DNA from: JANQIO01 sp038746745
GTDB taxonomy: Bacteria; Pseudomonadota; Gammaproteobacteria; Pseudomonadales; Halieaceae
Length of the DNA: 64,000 nt
Assembly: GCA_038746745.1 (NCBI GenBank)
Contig: JBCDKJ010000007.1
Coordinates: forward strand, 1-64,000
Direction: 5' to 3'
Made by a program: the position numbers and the translations under genes. The stretch's first letter is position 1, and every line of letters begins with the position of its first letter. Under the pieces are notes generated by a model. The model was given only the letters and a program-made list of their open reading frames with translations, made no database searches and was not told the DNA's origin. Shown here piece after piece: positions 27,214-35,959 of the stretch.

Positions 27214-27668
27214 GCCTGCCGGATCTAAACTGGACGCCTCCGCGTGGTCACAGGACGCTCTCTCCCTTCCAAAAGTGTGCGCCAGTTCACAACCTGAGCA
27301 AATATTGGTACCTACTAGCCTTGTGAGCGCCTCACCCCAAACCTAGCATTGGCTTAGTTTTTACCGGGTTTAGGGAGTACACTTGGCGTGTTTTGGGTGT
27401 CCTTCACATATGTGCAGGGCCAACAAATAGGCTGAGTTCGACGCAAGTGCGCCAGGCGATCTTCAAGCGGTGTCCGTCCAGCGTACAACCGGCTTTCCTG
27501 ACCAAGCGTCCGCAAAACCCTGACTGCATGGAGCAAAGGCATGAGTGCTGATGCTGACCTTACAGTCCGGGCTAAAACCTGCGGGGACTAGATATGGATT
27601 TGGTTAGGTTTCGGTAAGTTAAGCCAAGAGAAGCGACAGAAGCCACGGCTAACAGGGACGGGGCAACC
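27214..27668 (+). other. 455-bp intergenic region before the CHASE2/FecR/RTX locus
   Basis: No gene recognised. It is the boundary between core genes and the accessory locus and should contain the promoter of the Slam-like gene. A short palindrome GTGAG-CGC-CTCAC is at 27324-27336. An AGTCC/GGACT pair is near 27570-27595. No terminator with a T-run was found after ychF, and no -10/-35 pair is convincing. Confidence 0.4.
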
Positions 27669-29111
27669 ATGATGGGCACAGAACCGAGCGGTACAGGGAC
27701 AGTTCGGTACGTAAACATTCGCTACCTAAGTAAAGGTGGGCGCGGCATCGCGTTGCTGGTCTCCATCGTCCTGCTGGCCATGTCCTCGCTTACTCTTACC
27801 ATCGGCGCCAGTGCACAGAGCGCGGATTCAGCAACAACTTCCGCAGATCAGGGCGCTCTCACCGAGTCCCAGATTGACGCACTGCTGCGCAATGCTCGTC
27901 AGCTGGTTCTGAATGGCATGATGCAGCCCGCCTTTGATGCCCTCAGCCCCAATGAGCTGCAGCTAGCGGGGAACCCTGACTACGATTACTTGTACGGCAC
28001 CGCGGCGCTGGATACCGGTCACCCCGATCTTGCGGTGTTTGCTCTGGAGCGTGTGCTGGAAGAAAAGCCCTCTTTTGCGGGCGCACGGCTGGAGTTGGCG
28101 CGGGCGTACTTTGCGCTGGGCAATAACGAATCCGCGCGTTATCACTTCGACTATTTACAGGGCCAGAACCCACCACCGAACGTGCAGGCCGCGATTACCA
28201 GCTACCTGCGCGCCATCGACCGCGTCGCCGCCGCCTACCAGCCTATACATATTCCCAGTTTCGCAGCCGGGTTCGGCTTCGATAGCAACGCCAACGCCTC
28301 TACTGATGTAGAGCAGTTTCTGGGCTTCGTACTGGACGGCAATAACGTCGAGACTGACTCGTCCTTCTATCACGCTACGCTGGCTGACTATTACAGCCGG
28401 CCACTCACACCAGAGATGAAACTGCTTCTAACCGGTGCGATCAGTCAGCGTAACTACCCCGACGCGAGCTTCGTAAATGCCACCGACGTCAACGCCAATG
28501 TTGGCGTGGAATGGAACTTTGGCGATACCAAGATCATCCCTACAGTTGGCGCCGCCTTCAATTGGCTGGACGGCGACGGCAACCTCAACCGTTATACCAG
28601 CGACGTTGCGGTAAGCCATTTCCTCAACAGCGACTGGAAACTTCTAGGTGGCCTTACCGCTGCCGCCTGGCGCTTTACGGACGATCTCGATTTCCGTGAC
28701 GCCAATATTTACAACGCACGCGCCGGCTTTGAGCACTATCTCGACCCAGCGAGCGGCAGTGTGATATCCGCTATGGCCATGGTCGGCATTGACGACACTA
28801 CAGACAGTGCATCACCGTTCGACAATGACCGCTGGGCACTGACCGTGTCGGGCAGTCGGCTGGTAGCGCCACGTATGCTGATGAGCGTCAACGCAGGCGC
28901 GAGAAGTACCGAGTTCAACGGACTGTTCTTCGGTGAACAGCGCGAGGACGATTTGCTCACCGCTTCGTTGTCGCTGCAGACGTTTGACTGGCCTGGTGAG
29001 GGCTGGCGCACGATCGCGCGACTCGCCTATACCGACGTCGAATCCACTATTGATCTGTATACCTACGATCGCGCGGAAGTCGGCCTGACCTTCTATCGCG
29101 CCTTCGAATGA
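27669..29111 (+). CDS. TPR plus beta-barrel outer-membrane protein, Slam/DUF560-like
   Basis: 480-residue exported protein. A hydrophobic stretch at about residues 28-48 (IALLVSIVLLAMSSLTLTIGASAQS) looks like the core of a signal peptide; the n-region before it is long, so the start may be wrong. Residues about 65-175 are TPR-like (DYDYLYGTAALDTGHPDLAVFALERVLEEKPSFAGARLELARAYFALG). From about 195 to the terminal Phe-Glu the sequence alternates as in a beta-barrel, opening with FAAGFGFDSNANAST, similar to the start of the DUF560 barrel of surface lipoprotein assembly modulators. It sits 10 nt before the FecR gene, so it may place that protein, or the RTX protein, on the surface. A plain TPR porin is the alternative. 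Confidence 0.62.
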   Translation: MMGTEPSGTGTVRYVNIRYLSKGGRGIALLVSIVLLAMSSLTLTIGASAQSADSATTSADQGALTESQIDALLRNARQLVLNGMMQPAFDALSPNELQLAGNPDYDYLYGTAALDTGHPDLAVFALERVLEEKPSFAGARLELARAYFALGNNESARYHFDYLQGQNPPPNVQAAITSYLRAIDRVAAAYQPIHIPSFAAGFGFDSNANASTDVEQFLGFVLDGNNVETDSSFYHATLADYYSRPLTPEMKLLLTGAISQRNYPDASFVNATDVNANVGVEWNFGDTKIIPTVGAAFNWLDGDGNLNRYTSDVAVSHFLNSDWKLLGGLTAAAWRFTDDLDFRDANIYNARAGFEHYLDPASGSVISAMAMVGIDDTTDSASPFDNDRWALTVSGSRLVAPRMLMSVNAGARSTEFNGLFFGEQREDDLLTASLSLQTFDWPGEGWRTIARLAYTDVESTIDLYTYDRAEVGLTFYRAFE

Positions 29112-29121
29112 GAGACTCGTC

Positions 29122-31182
29122 ATGACGTTCTTTACCTCTACACTACAGCGCTCGGCACTTGTTTTCATGTTGCTGATACCCGCACTGGCGCAGGCCAACG
29201 CGGGTAAGGTGCTCTATGCTGCCGGCCCCGTCACTGTCGAGCGCGAAGAAACGCTTACCCTGAGTAAGGGCGACATTCTTCAGGAGGGCGACGTCGTTAT
29301 TACCGGGCCCCGTGCCCGGGCGCAGTTGCTGATGATTGACGGCGCCAGAATCTCGCTGCGCTCCAACAGCCGTCTGGCGCTTGATAGTTACAGTATCGAC
29401 AGCGGTCGCACATCGGCTATCGCCAGCGATCCGGTAGAGGGCAAAGTCAGCATGCGCCTGTTAAAAGGGGGCTTGCGCACCATAACCGGCGCTATCGGCA
29501 AAGCCGACAAAGAGGATTATTCGCTGAATACGCCAGTGGCGACACTGGGTATTCGAGGTACCGACTTTAATGTCACACACTGCGCAGGCGACTGCGCGGC
29601 GCCTGGCCCTGGCGAAGCCAAACCCGTTGATGGTACCTATGCCGGTGTCAACGTTGGCGGCGTTCGCCTTGGCAACAGCAAGGGCAGCGTTAATCTGAGC
29701 CGCAATCAATTTGGTTATGTTCGTGACTCCAACACGGCGCCTCAACGCCTGGTGACGCCACCTGCCGTGTTCAATAGCAACGGCGACAGCGAAGACGACG
29801 ATGAAGACGACGCCGAAGAGGACGGCGGTGATGGCGACGGTGATGGAGATGGCGATGGCGATGGCGATGGCGATGGCGACGCTGACAATGATAGCGGCGA
29901 TGGAGACGGTGACGGGGAGACCACCGCTAGCGGGGACGGCGACGGAGATGGCGATGGAGACGGAGATGGCGATGCCGACGATGATGCAGTGCGCAACGTC
30001 ACGACTCCAACAAGGACAGATGATACCTCTTCAAACACCGACGCCAGTGAAGATGGCGGACAAAACCCCAATGAGCAGCCGCCTATCGAGATCATTGTGC
30101 GCGATGAGGACGGAGGCGACGATATCCGTATCGATGAGGGTCGCCCCACGGACCCCGATACTGGAGAGGATCTCACGCCGGAACCTGAGCCTGAACCAGA
30201 ACCAGAACCCGAGCCAGAACCTGAGCCCGAGCCAGAACCTGAGCCCGAGCCTGAACCCGAGCCCGAGCCCGAGCCTGAACCCGAGCCCGAGCCGGAACCT
30301 GAGCCCGAGCCGGAACCTGAGCCCGAGCCGGAACCTGAGCCCGAGCCTGAACCAGAGCCCGAGCCTCAACCAGAGCCGGAGCCCGAACCTGATCCCGTCA
30401 CGCCACCGGCACCAGGACCAGACACTCTGCGCGGTCTCGCCGTTGCAGTCGATGGCGTACTCTATGCCGAACAGGGCACAGCAGCCTCCCTGACAGAAAA
30501 TTCAGAGGGCGCGTTGACAGGGTTTGATGGTTCGCTGAACTTCCTGGACGGCACCGATACAGCAATAAGCGCCACTACCAATACTGAAGTGCTGACGTTT
30601 TCCTCGACCACGTTTGATTTGCAATGGGGTCGCTGGGGCGTGGAGTACAGCAATGGCGGCAGCATTGAAGCGCTGGATACCGGTGAGTACCTGCACTATG
30701 TCCGAGAAACCGGAGATCGGCGCACCGCGCCGGTCCTACCGGTTACTGGCACAGCGAGCTATAACTTCTATGGTGGCTTCGAACCCTCGGATAGCCAGCC
30801 TGGGGTCGACAATGTGACCATCAGCAATGTGAATCTGGATGCAGACTTCACCAATATGGAAATCGACGCCAATATCAATGTGACGGTAAACAATGGGTTC
30901 GGTGTCGCCACCTGGCAGGGCAGCGGGTCCGGCGGGATTAACAGCTCGGCCACGTTTAACGGCACACTGGACGATGTAACGGTAACAATTACCAGCGGGA
31001 CTGGCGTTGGTACGGTCAGTAATGGCGATGGCGCCTTCACCGGTTTCTTTACGAACTTCAGCGCCGGCAGAGCGCCGGGGGCGGCCGGCATGAGCTGGTT
31101 TATGCGCGGCCTTGCTCCTGGCACCAGCAGCGCCGCCACGACGACATTGAGCGGCGCGGCAGCGCTGCAAATCTCTGATTAA
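29122..31182 (+). CDS. Exported FecR-domain protein with Gly-Asp tract, Glu-Pro rod and beta-rich C-terminus
   Basis: 686 residues. A signal peptide (residues 1-26, ending AQANA) precedes a FecR domain at about 28-195: GKVLYAAGPVTVERE, LSKGDILQEGDVVITGPRARAQLLMIDGARISLRSNSRL and NTPVATLGIRGTDFNV, with cysteines 154 and 158. Then follow an acidic Gly-Asp low-complexity tract (about 215-290), a Glu-Pro repeat rod (about 353-423) and a Gly/Thr/Asn-rich beta C-terminus (about 435-686; TGTASYNFYGGF, GDGAFTGFFTNFSAGRAPGAAGMSWFMRG, TLSGAAAL) that recalls the barrel domain of Slam cargo such as TbpB. Unlike FecR anti-sigma factors it has no cytoplasmic domain and no sigma partner. Function unknown; a periplasm-spanning or surface sensor is an inference. 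Confidence 0.75.
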   Translation: MTFFTSTLQRSALVFMLLIPALAQANAGKVLYAAGPVTVEREETLTLSKGDILQEGDVVITGPRARAQLLMIDGARISLRSNSRLALDSYSIDSGRTSAIASDPVEGKVSMRLLKGGLRTITGAIGKADKEDYSLNTPVATLGIRGTDFNVTHCAGDCAAPGPGEAKPVDGTYAGVNVGGVRLGNSKGSVNLSRNQFGYVRDSNTAPQRLVTPPAVFNSNGDSEDDDEDDAEEDGGDGDGDGDGDGDGDGDGDADNDSGDGDGDGETTASGDGDGDGDGDGDGDADDDAVRNVTTPTRTDDTSSNTDASEDGGQNPNEQPPIEIIVRDEDGGDDIRIDEGRPTDPDTGEDLTPEPEPEPEPEPEPEPEPEPEPEPEPEPEPEPEPEPEPEPEPEPEPEPEPEPEPEPEPEPEPEPQPEPEPEPDPVTPPAPGPDTLRGLAVAVDGVLYAEQGTAASLTENSEGALTGFDGSLNFLDGTDTAISATTNTEVLTFSSTTFDLQWGRWGVEYSNGGSIEALDTGEYLHYVRETGDRRTAPVLPVTGTASYNFYGGFEPSDSQPGVDNVTISNVNLDADFTNMEIDANINVTVNNGFGVATWQGSGSGGINSSATFNGTLDDVTVTITSGTGVGTVSNGDGAFTGFFTNFSAGRAPGAAGMSWFMRGLAPGTSSAATTTLSGAAALQISD
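29821..29988 (+). repeat. Gly-Asp coding hexamer repeat
   Basis: In-frame imperfect tandem GGCGAT/GGAGAT/GGTGAC hexamers code for a Gly-Asp dipeptide tract in the FecR-domain protein, broken by two short spacers. Several adjacent copies are identical at DNA level, so slippage could change the copy number without shifting the frame. Confidence 0.9.
30178..30391 (+). repeat. Glu-Pro coding repeat (about 35 dipeptides)
   Basis: Near-continuous alternation of GAG/GAA and CCT/CCC/CCA/CCG codons, with 12- and 18-bp higher-order units that repeat exactly. It codes for a rigid Glu-Pro rod of about 70 residues, long enough to span much of the periplasm if extended, as in TonB. Confidence 0.92.
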
Positions 31183-31214
31183 TGCGAGCGGCTTTCGCGA
31201 AAAGGTTATAGATC

Positions 31215-34200
31215 ATGCCTACTGAACTAGACAAACCCGGCATTATCCGATTCTCGTCGGGGTCGCAGGTGGTCAGCACGCACTACCGCAGCGAGCTGTT
31301 TGACGATGGGCCTTTAACACTCAACGGCGGTCTGCTCACCTTGAGCGACGGCTTTGTTGCCAGCCTCGCTGAGGATTTGGACGCCGGCGAAGATGTTGGG
31401 TTTAATCTCGGCGGCAGCACCCTGGTTGATGTTCAAGACGATGTAGACAGTATTAAGAAGCTGGCTCTTTCCCTGGCCAAGCGCGGCGACAGCGTTGGCG
31501 ACGTGTTCGGCGATGGCGACGTTGAAATCAGCATTGTCGATACGCCTGAGAATATTCAAGCGCTGCTGAACGGGCCATCTTTTGCCCTGTTTGACAGTAT
31601 CGCCAGCATTCAGGTGAGCACCAGCTCCGAAGAACCTCTGCGCATACCCCTGGATATTTTTGACGACGAAGCTTCGCTGTTTTCAGATGTGAGCGATATC
31701 GAAGTCTTTGGCACGATCCAGGACTACATCAGCGCCGGGGGAATTTCTGCGCCCGATGACGACCGAACAGTAGACTTTTACGTTGAAGACGATATCCAGG
31801 GCTACATCGAAGCCTTCGCAGACGGGATCACCACGGCAGATTCAGCCTTCATAGCTCTTACGCCTGATGATGGTTTCCGCGTTGTGGATTCCGTTATAAA
31901 CCTGGTGGCAGCAGATACCAGCCTGAGCGGCACAGGGTTTGATACCGCAGTGACGTTGTTTGGCGTGAAGGACACCATCGCCACAATTGTCACGGCGATC
32001 AGTAATGAGGATCTGCCAGAAGACGTCGACTCTTACATTTTGCGCGATTCGGTAACCTCGCTGTCAACGCTGTCCGGTACGATTCCGGACGGTGCCGTGG
32101 ACGGCGTCATTGTGGTCGACTCCCTGACCAACCTGAACTCCTCTGCCTTTACCAATGGCTATCTTCCCAATACCACGCAGATCATTCTCAGTGGCACAAC
32201 CGACGAGCTTGCCTCAATACTGACCGGTGACAGCCCTATTGAGCTTACGGCTGGTTTGACAGTCACGGGTATCGAAGTGCTCGATGGCGGTGATGACGCA
32301 CTTGAGCTCAGCTTTGATGACATCGTGGCGCTGGGCTTGGAGAGCATTAGTGTCAACGTTGAAGCGGATTTCAACCTGATTGCCACAGCCGACCAGTTGG
32401 ATACGGTGGGTCGCGGTGCAGGATTCCAGGCCGAGGTTCTGGAGCGACTTGAAAATCCCGGCAATGTTGACCTGGTAGTTCGTGACAACGCCACCGCTAT
32501 TGACGATGCACTTGCCAGCCTCAATAGCTACGACGAGGACGTTCTTTCCATACTCTCCGGGTTTGACCTGATTGATGATGGCTCAGACGCACTGGGCCTG
32601 TTTCTGGACGTCGCACTGTTCTCTGAGGACGGCGAAACCACGGCCTACCCTGATGCAGTTGATGGACCGCTGGAGTTCAATGCGCTGGATGCAGCAACGT
32701 TTATCGGGGTCGAAGGCAGCGCCAGTCTGTTCCTTGATGGAGATACGAACGTAGGGGACTATCTCAATCAACGCGGCGACGCGATGGGTTTTGCCAACCT
32801 ATTTGTAGACGACGATGCAGCAAGCCTTCGCGCCCTGGAAGACGATCTGAATCTGCTCAATACGGGCGATAGCACGTCCTTCCTGATTCAGGGCATTCCT
32901 GTGCAGTTCACACACTTTGTGAGCTTTGATGACATTGCTACCGCAGGCCCCGATAGCATTGAATACACTGCGGATGATGTCGGAGAGCCCGACCTCGTCA
33001 CCTTTGACGGCGCTACCGATTATTACATTCTGGACAGTGACGTTGTCTCCAGCGGCGGCACCGTGAATATCGGCGGAACCTTTGAAGAGGGTCTGGATGT
33101 TATTGACATCGCCAACTTCACAGGCATTTTTTCCAGCACCGATTTGGGCTCTATCGATGTGAGCTTTGTCTCGCCGGACTTGTTGGGTAATCGCGCACTA
33201 CTGGAAGCGGGCCGCAACCCCGCTGATATCGCGATTGACGGTAGCGAAGGGGAGACGCTGATAGAGTTTGATGGCTTTGGTGATGCCTATGATGGTATCG
33301 CTGGGCTGACCATCAATCTAACGGAGTCCGAGCTCTTTGGCAGCGTCTCCGTAGAAAGCCCGCTTTCCGACTCCTTTGTCTCTAACGGTCTTACTGAAAA
33401 CAATTTCTTTGGACTGCCCGCCATCAACAATATCGTCTATGACGAAGTCGAGGGCGTCGAAGGAAATATTGAAACTGATGAAGACTTTCTACGCTTTAAC
33501 AGTTACAACGCGTTTGGCTCTGCTATGCAGGTGTTTGGCCATCTGCAGGCGTTCTACGACGGCTCTTTAGACCTGCGCCAGTCGCGCGTCGACACGGTCT
33601 TTAATATCGAGGGCGATATCGTTCTGGGGGTTGAGGACGAAACGCCTGACGACACACTGTTCGGCGACGCGCAAGACGTATTCGACGACGTGCTCTTCGG
33701 CCTCAGCGGCAATGACACCATCTACGGACTGACCGGCGACGACTACGCCTCTGGCGGAGATGGAAACGACGACTTGTACGGCGCCTATGGCTATGACGAG
33801 CTCTGGGGTGACGCGGGCAACGACGCGCTCTACGGTGGCGATAGCGGCGATGACCTGTATGGCGGCTATGGCAACGACACCCTCTATGGCGAAGACGGTG
33901 AAGACGTGCTGTACGGAGACTTCAGCGCTGATAGCTTCCTGGGCGGCGCAGATACGCTCTATGGCGGCTTTGATAGTGACATCCTGTACGGCGACTACGG
34001 CGATGATGAGCTGTACGGCGAGGAAGGCGGCGACTTCCTCTATGGCGGCTACGGCAACGACACCCTGTCCGGCGGAGATGGCGATGATTATCTCGACGGT
34101 GGCGCGGGCAACGATACCGCCGACTATTCGGGCACCGTCAGTGATCTTGTTATCAACCTGAGCCTGTCCTCAGACCAGGCTGACGGCGAGGACACTGGCA

Positions 34201-35207
34201 TTGATCAACTCTTCAATATAGAGAACGTTACCGGCGGCGATGGTGAGGACCTGATTACTGGTGACTTCAACGCCAATGTTCTCATCGGCAACGACGCTGA
34301 CGACCAGTTATACGGCCTGGAAGGTGCAGATACGCTGAAGGGCGGCGAGGGCAACGATATCCTCGTGGGCGGCTACGGTGATGATGTTCTACAGGGTGGC
34401 GCAGGCACCGATACCATTGATGGCGGCATGGACAACGATACGATTTCTGGTGGCGATGGCCAGGACAATCTCACCGGCGGGTCGGGTCAGGATGTCTTCA
34501 CCTTTGCTGCGCAAAGTGAGTTTGGCGATACCATTTTTGACTTCGATACCGGTAGTGACATTATCGAAATTGCGCGTGGAGCGTTGCCAAACGCGGCGCT
34601 GTTTTCCACCTACGGGGTGAGTTCGCCCTACGGTAGCGCACTTGAGCGCAGTGATGTTTTCTTCGCGCTGCAGTCTTCAGAGTACGGTGATTACGGCTAT
34701 CAGTTCAGTGGAGTTGGCACCAGCGCAGCCGCTGACATTCTGCAAGCGCTGCCGAACGTAGCCGTTCCAATATTTGCTGACGGTGGAATACAAGGAAACA
34801 ATCTCACGTTGCCTAATGCGGCAGATTACGACTTTGCAGGAGCCTTCTCTCGGGCACTGTCCGGTGTGCTCGCCCCAACGAGAATCGAGCTGAAGGTACC
34901 CAACCCCCCGGCGTGGACGGTGACAGAGTACGGCGAGACGATACTGGTAGCCACGCCACCAACGACCCGACTTCTAACCACCAGCGTAGACGCGAACTTT
35001 ATTGCGTTCGGTATAGTGACTAGAGCGAGTGAAGGCTCAACAAGCACAGCTCTGGTGATGGCATTTATCAACAATGATGCCGATAAAGGCGTAAGTATCG
35101 GCGGGTTAAACTCTGTGACGATCAATGAAATATCGGCGTTTACCGTTGCGCTGTTTCCAACTAATGACTCGGACGAGCCACTCTTTGGAGATATCTTTAT
35201 TGTCTAG
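31215..35207 (+). CDS. Large RTX (GGxGxD) repeat protein
   Basis: 1330 residues, acidic, no N-terminal signal peptide, as for type I secretion substrates. Residues 1-820 are built of loosely repeated beta units with motifs such as SIVDTPENIQALL, VVDSVINLV, LRDSVTSLSTL, VVDSLTNLNS and VRDNATAIDDAL. Calcium-binding nonapeptides of GGxGxDxxx type run from about 825 to 1095 (for example GGYGNDTLYG, GGAGNDTADYSG), then QDVFTFAAQSEFGDTIFDFDTGSDIIEI. The last 210 residues are unrelated to anything I recognise and end in hydrophobic GDIFIV. No type I ABC transporter, membrane-fusion protein or TolC gene is in the window. It starts 33 nt after the FecR gene. Adhesin or surface layer roles are possible. 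Confidence 0.85.
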   Translation: MPTELDKPGIIRFSSGSQVVSTHYRSELFDDGPLTLNGGLLTLSDGFVASLAEDLDAGEDVGFNLGGSTLVDVQDDVDSIKKLALSLAKRGDSVGDVFGDGDVEISIVDTPENIQALLNGPSFALFDSIASIQVSTSSEEPLRIPLDIFDDEASLFSDVSDIEVFGTIQDYISAGGISAPDDDRTVDFYVEDDIQGYIEAFADGITTADSAFIALTPDDGFRVVDSVINLVAADTSLSGTGFDTAVTLFGVKDTIATIVTAISNEDLPEDVDSYILRDSVTSLSTLSGTIPDGAVDGVIVVDSLTNLNSSAFTNGYLPNTTQIILSGTTDELASILTGDSPIELTAGLTVTGIEVLDGGDDALELSFDDIVALGLESISVNVEADFNLIATADQLDTVGRGAGFQAEVLERLENPGNVDLVVRDNATAIDDALASLNSYDEDVLSILSGFDLIDDGSDALGLFLDVALFSEDGETTAYPDAVDGPLEFNALDAATFIGVEGSASLFLDGDTNVGDYLNQRGDAMGFANLFVDDDAASLRALEDDLNLLNTGDSTSFLIQGIPVQFTHFVSFDDIATAGPDSIEYTADDVGEPDLVTFDGATDYYILDSDVVSSGGTVNIGGTFEEGLDVIDIANFTGIFSSTDLGSIDVSFVSPDLLGNRALLEAGRNPADIAIDGSEGETLIEFDGFGDAYDGIAGLTINLTESELFGSVSVESPLSDSFVSNGLTENNFFGLPAINNIVYDEVEGVEGNIETDEDFLRFNSYNAFGSAMQVFGHLQAFYDGSLDLRQSRVDTVFNIEGDIVLGVEDETPDDTLFGDAQDVFDDVLFGLSGNDTIYGLTGDDYASGGDGNDDLYGAYGYDELWGDAGNDALYGGDSGDDLYGGYGNDTLYGEDGEDVLYGDFSADSFLGGADTLYGGFDSDILYGDYGDDELYGEEGGDFLYGGYGNDTLSGGDGDDYLDGGAGNDTADYSGTVSDLVINLSLSSDQADGEDTGIDQLFNIENVTGGDGEDLITGDFNANVLIGNDADDQLYGLEGADTLKGGEGNDILVGGYGDDVLQGGAGTDTIDGGMDNDTISGGDGQDNLTGGSGQDVFTFAAQSEFGDTIFDFDTGSDIIEIARGALPNAALFSTYGVSSPYGSALERSDVFFALQSSEYGDYGYQFSGVGTSAAADILQALPNVAVPIFADGGIQGNNLTLPNAADYDFAGAFSRALSGVLAPTRIELKVPNPPAWTVTEYGETILVATPPTTRLLTTSVDANFIAFGIVTRASEGSTSTALVMAFINNDADKGVSIGGLNSVTINEISAFTVALFPTNDSDEPLFGDIFIV
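33690..34500 (+). repeat. RTX nonapeptide repeat region
   Basis: Tandem calcium-binding glycine/aspartate nonapeptides within the RTX protein, in two blocks separated by a non-RTX stretch at about 34120-34230. The first block is rich in LYGG/LYGD variants. At DNA level the units are diverged rather than identical. Confidence 0.85.
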
Positions 35208-35213
35208 CGCGCC

Positions 35214-35888
35214 CTAGGGCTCGCACCACATGCGCAGCAGTCTACCCCGCAGCTGTTTTAGCAGCAGCTGCGGCTCACGCTCACAGCCCTGATCTACCAA
35301 CATGTCCAGTGCCTTATCCAGGTCATAAAGCGCCTGCCGCTTCGTTCCATCCCGTATCTGGCTTTCTATCCACGCTACTGCGACCAACCGGCTACCCGCC
35401 GTCACTTCCGCCACGGAGTGCAGACAACCCGCAGGGTAGACCAGGACATCACCCGCATCGCCCTGCCAGCTTCGTGTCTCCCCGTCTATCGTGACCACCA
35501 GACTTCCACCCTCGTATTCCGATGCATCATTCAGGCATATCGTCATAGCGAGGTCAGTCCGCAGTGGACTCGCTGCACCCCCCATGATGGCGTTGTCGAG
35601 ATGTTCGCGGTAGTACATGCCGGCGTCATAGCGGTTCACACGGGGCGGTGTCATACGGCGAGGCCAGGCGGCACTTATGAACGCGGGGTTTTGCTGCAAA
35701 GCATCGCCCAGAGATTTGCTGATCTCCTGTGCGATAGGGTCACGCAGCGGTAGTTGCAGGCTATTCTTGATGACGTGTTCCTTGTCAGTGCTGCTGGCCG
35801 CGCCGTCAATAAATGACGCCGTCGCCAGCCTGCTACAGATTTCTGCGCAGGTATCAGCAGCGACCACAGATTTGAGGTGGAACATCAT
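35214..35888 (-). CDS. piuC: PiuC/YbiX-type Fe(II)/2-oxoglutarate-dependent hydroxylase
   Basis: PKHD-type dioxygenase, cytoplasmic, 224 residues (the family is about 226). The metal triad is visible: His and Asp in MYYREHLDNAIMGG near residue 96 and the distal His in VLVYPAGCLHSVAEV near residue 157, followed by the 2-oxoglutarate-binding Arg in TAGSRLVAVAWIESQIRD. The C-terminal LDMLVDQGCEREPQLLLKQLRGRLLRMW is typical. In other bacteria piuC is iron-regulated and sits by a TonB receptor; here it lies between an RTX gene and a cyclase gene. It is convergent with the RTX gene with only 6 nt between stops. Confidence 0.9.
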   Translation of the reverse strand: MMFHLKSVVAADTCAEICSRLATASFIDGAASSTDKEHVIKNSLQLPLRDPIAQEISKSLGDALQQNPAFISAAWPRRMTPPRVNRYDAGMYYREHLDNAIMGGAASPLRTDLAMTICLNDASEYEGGSLVVTIDGETRSWQGDAGDVLVYPAGCLHSVAEVTAGSRLVAVAWIESQIRDGTKRQALYDLDKALDMLVDQGCEREPQLLLKQLRGRLLRMWCEP

Positions 35889-35959
35889 GATTACAGCCTA
35901 GCACGCACCTGCTTTACCCGGAATTCCCCGTGATAAACTGACGCCTCTCGAAAGGCGAG

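Noticed and set aside
27322..27337. CRP site before the Slam-like gene (TGTGAGCGCCTCACC)
   Set aside because: Spacing between the half-sites is five, not six, and the second half-site is TCACC.
29742..30369. Minus-strand Ser-Pro and Leu-Gly-Arg repeat ORFs
   Set aside because: Antisense readings of the Gly-Asp and Glu-Pro coding repeats.
29821..30391. CRISPR-like array
   Set aside because: The repeats are contiguous coding units without spacers; no cas genes are present.
33760..34161. Met/Thr/Ala-rich plus-strand ORF within the RTX gene
   Set aside because: A +1 frame reading of the RTX nonapeptides; repeat composition explains it.
35207..35222. Terminator between the RTX and piuC stops
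   Set aside because: GCCCTAGGGC is palindromic, but there is no T-run on either strand and the stem has no room for a loop.
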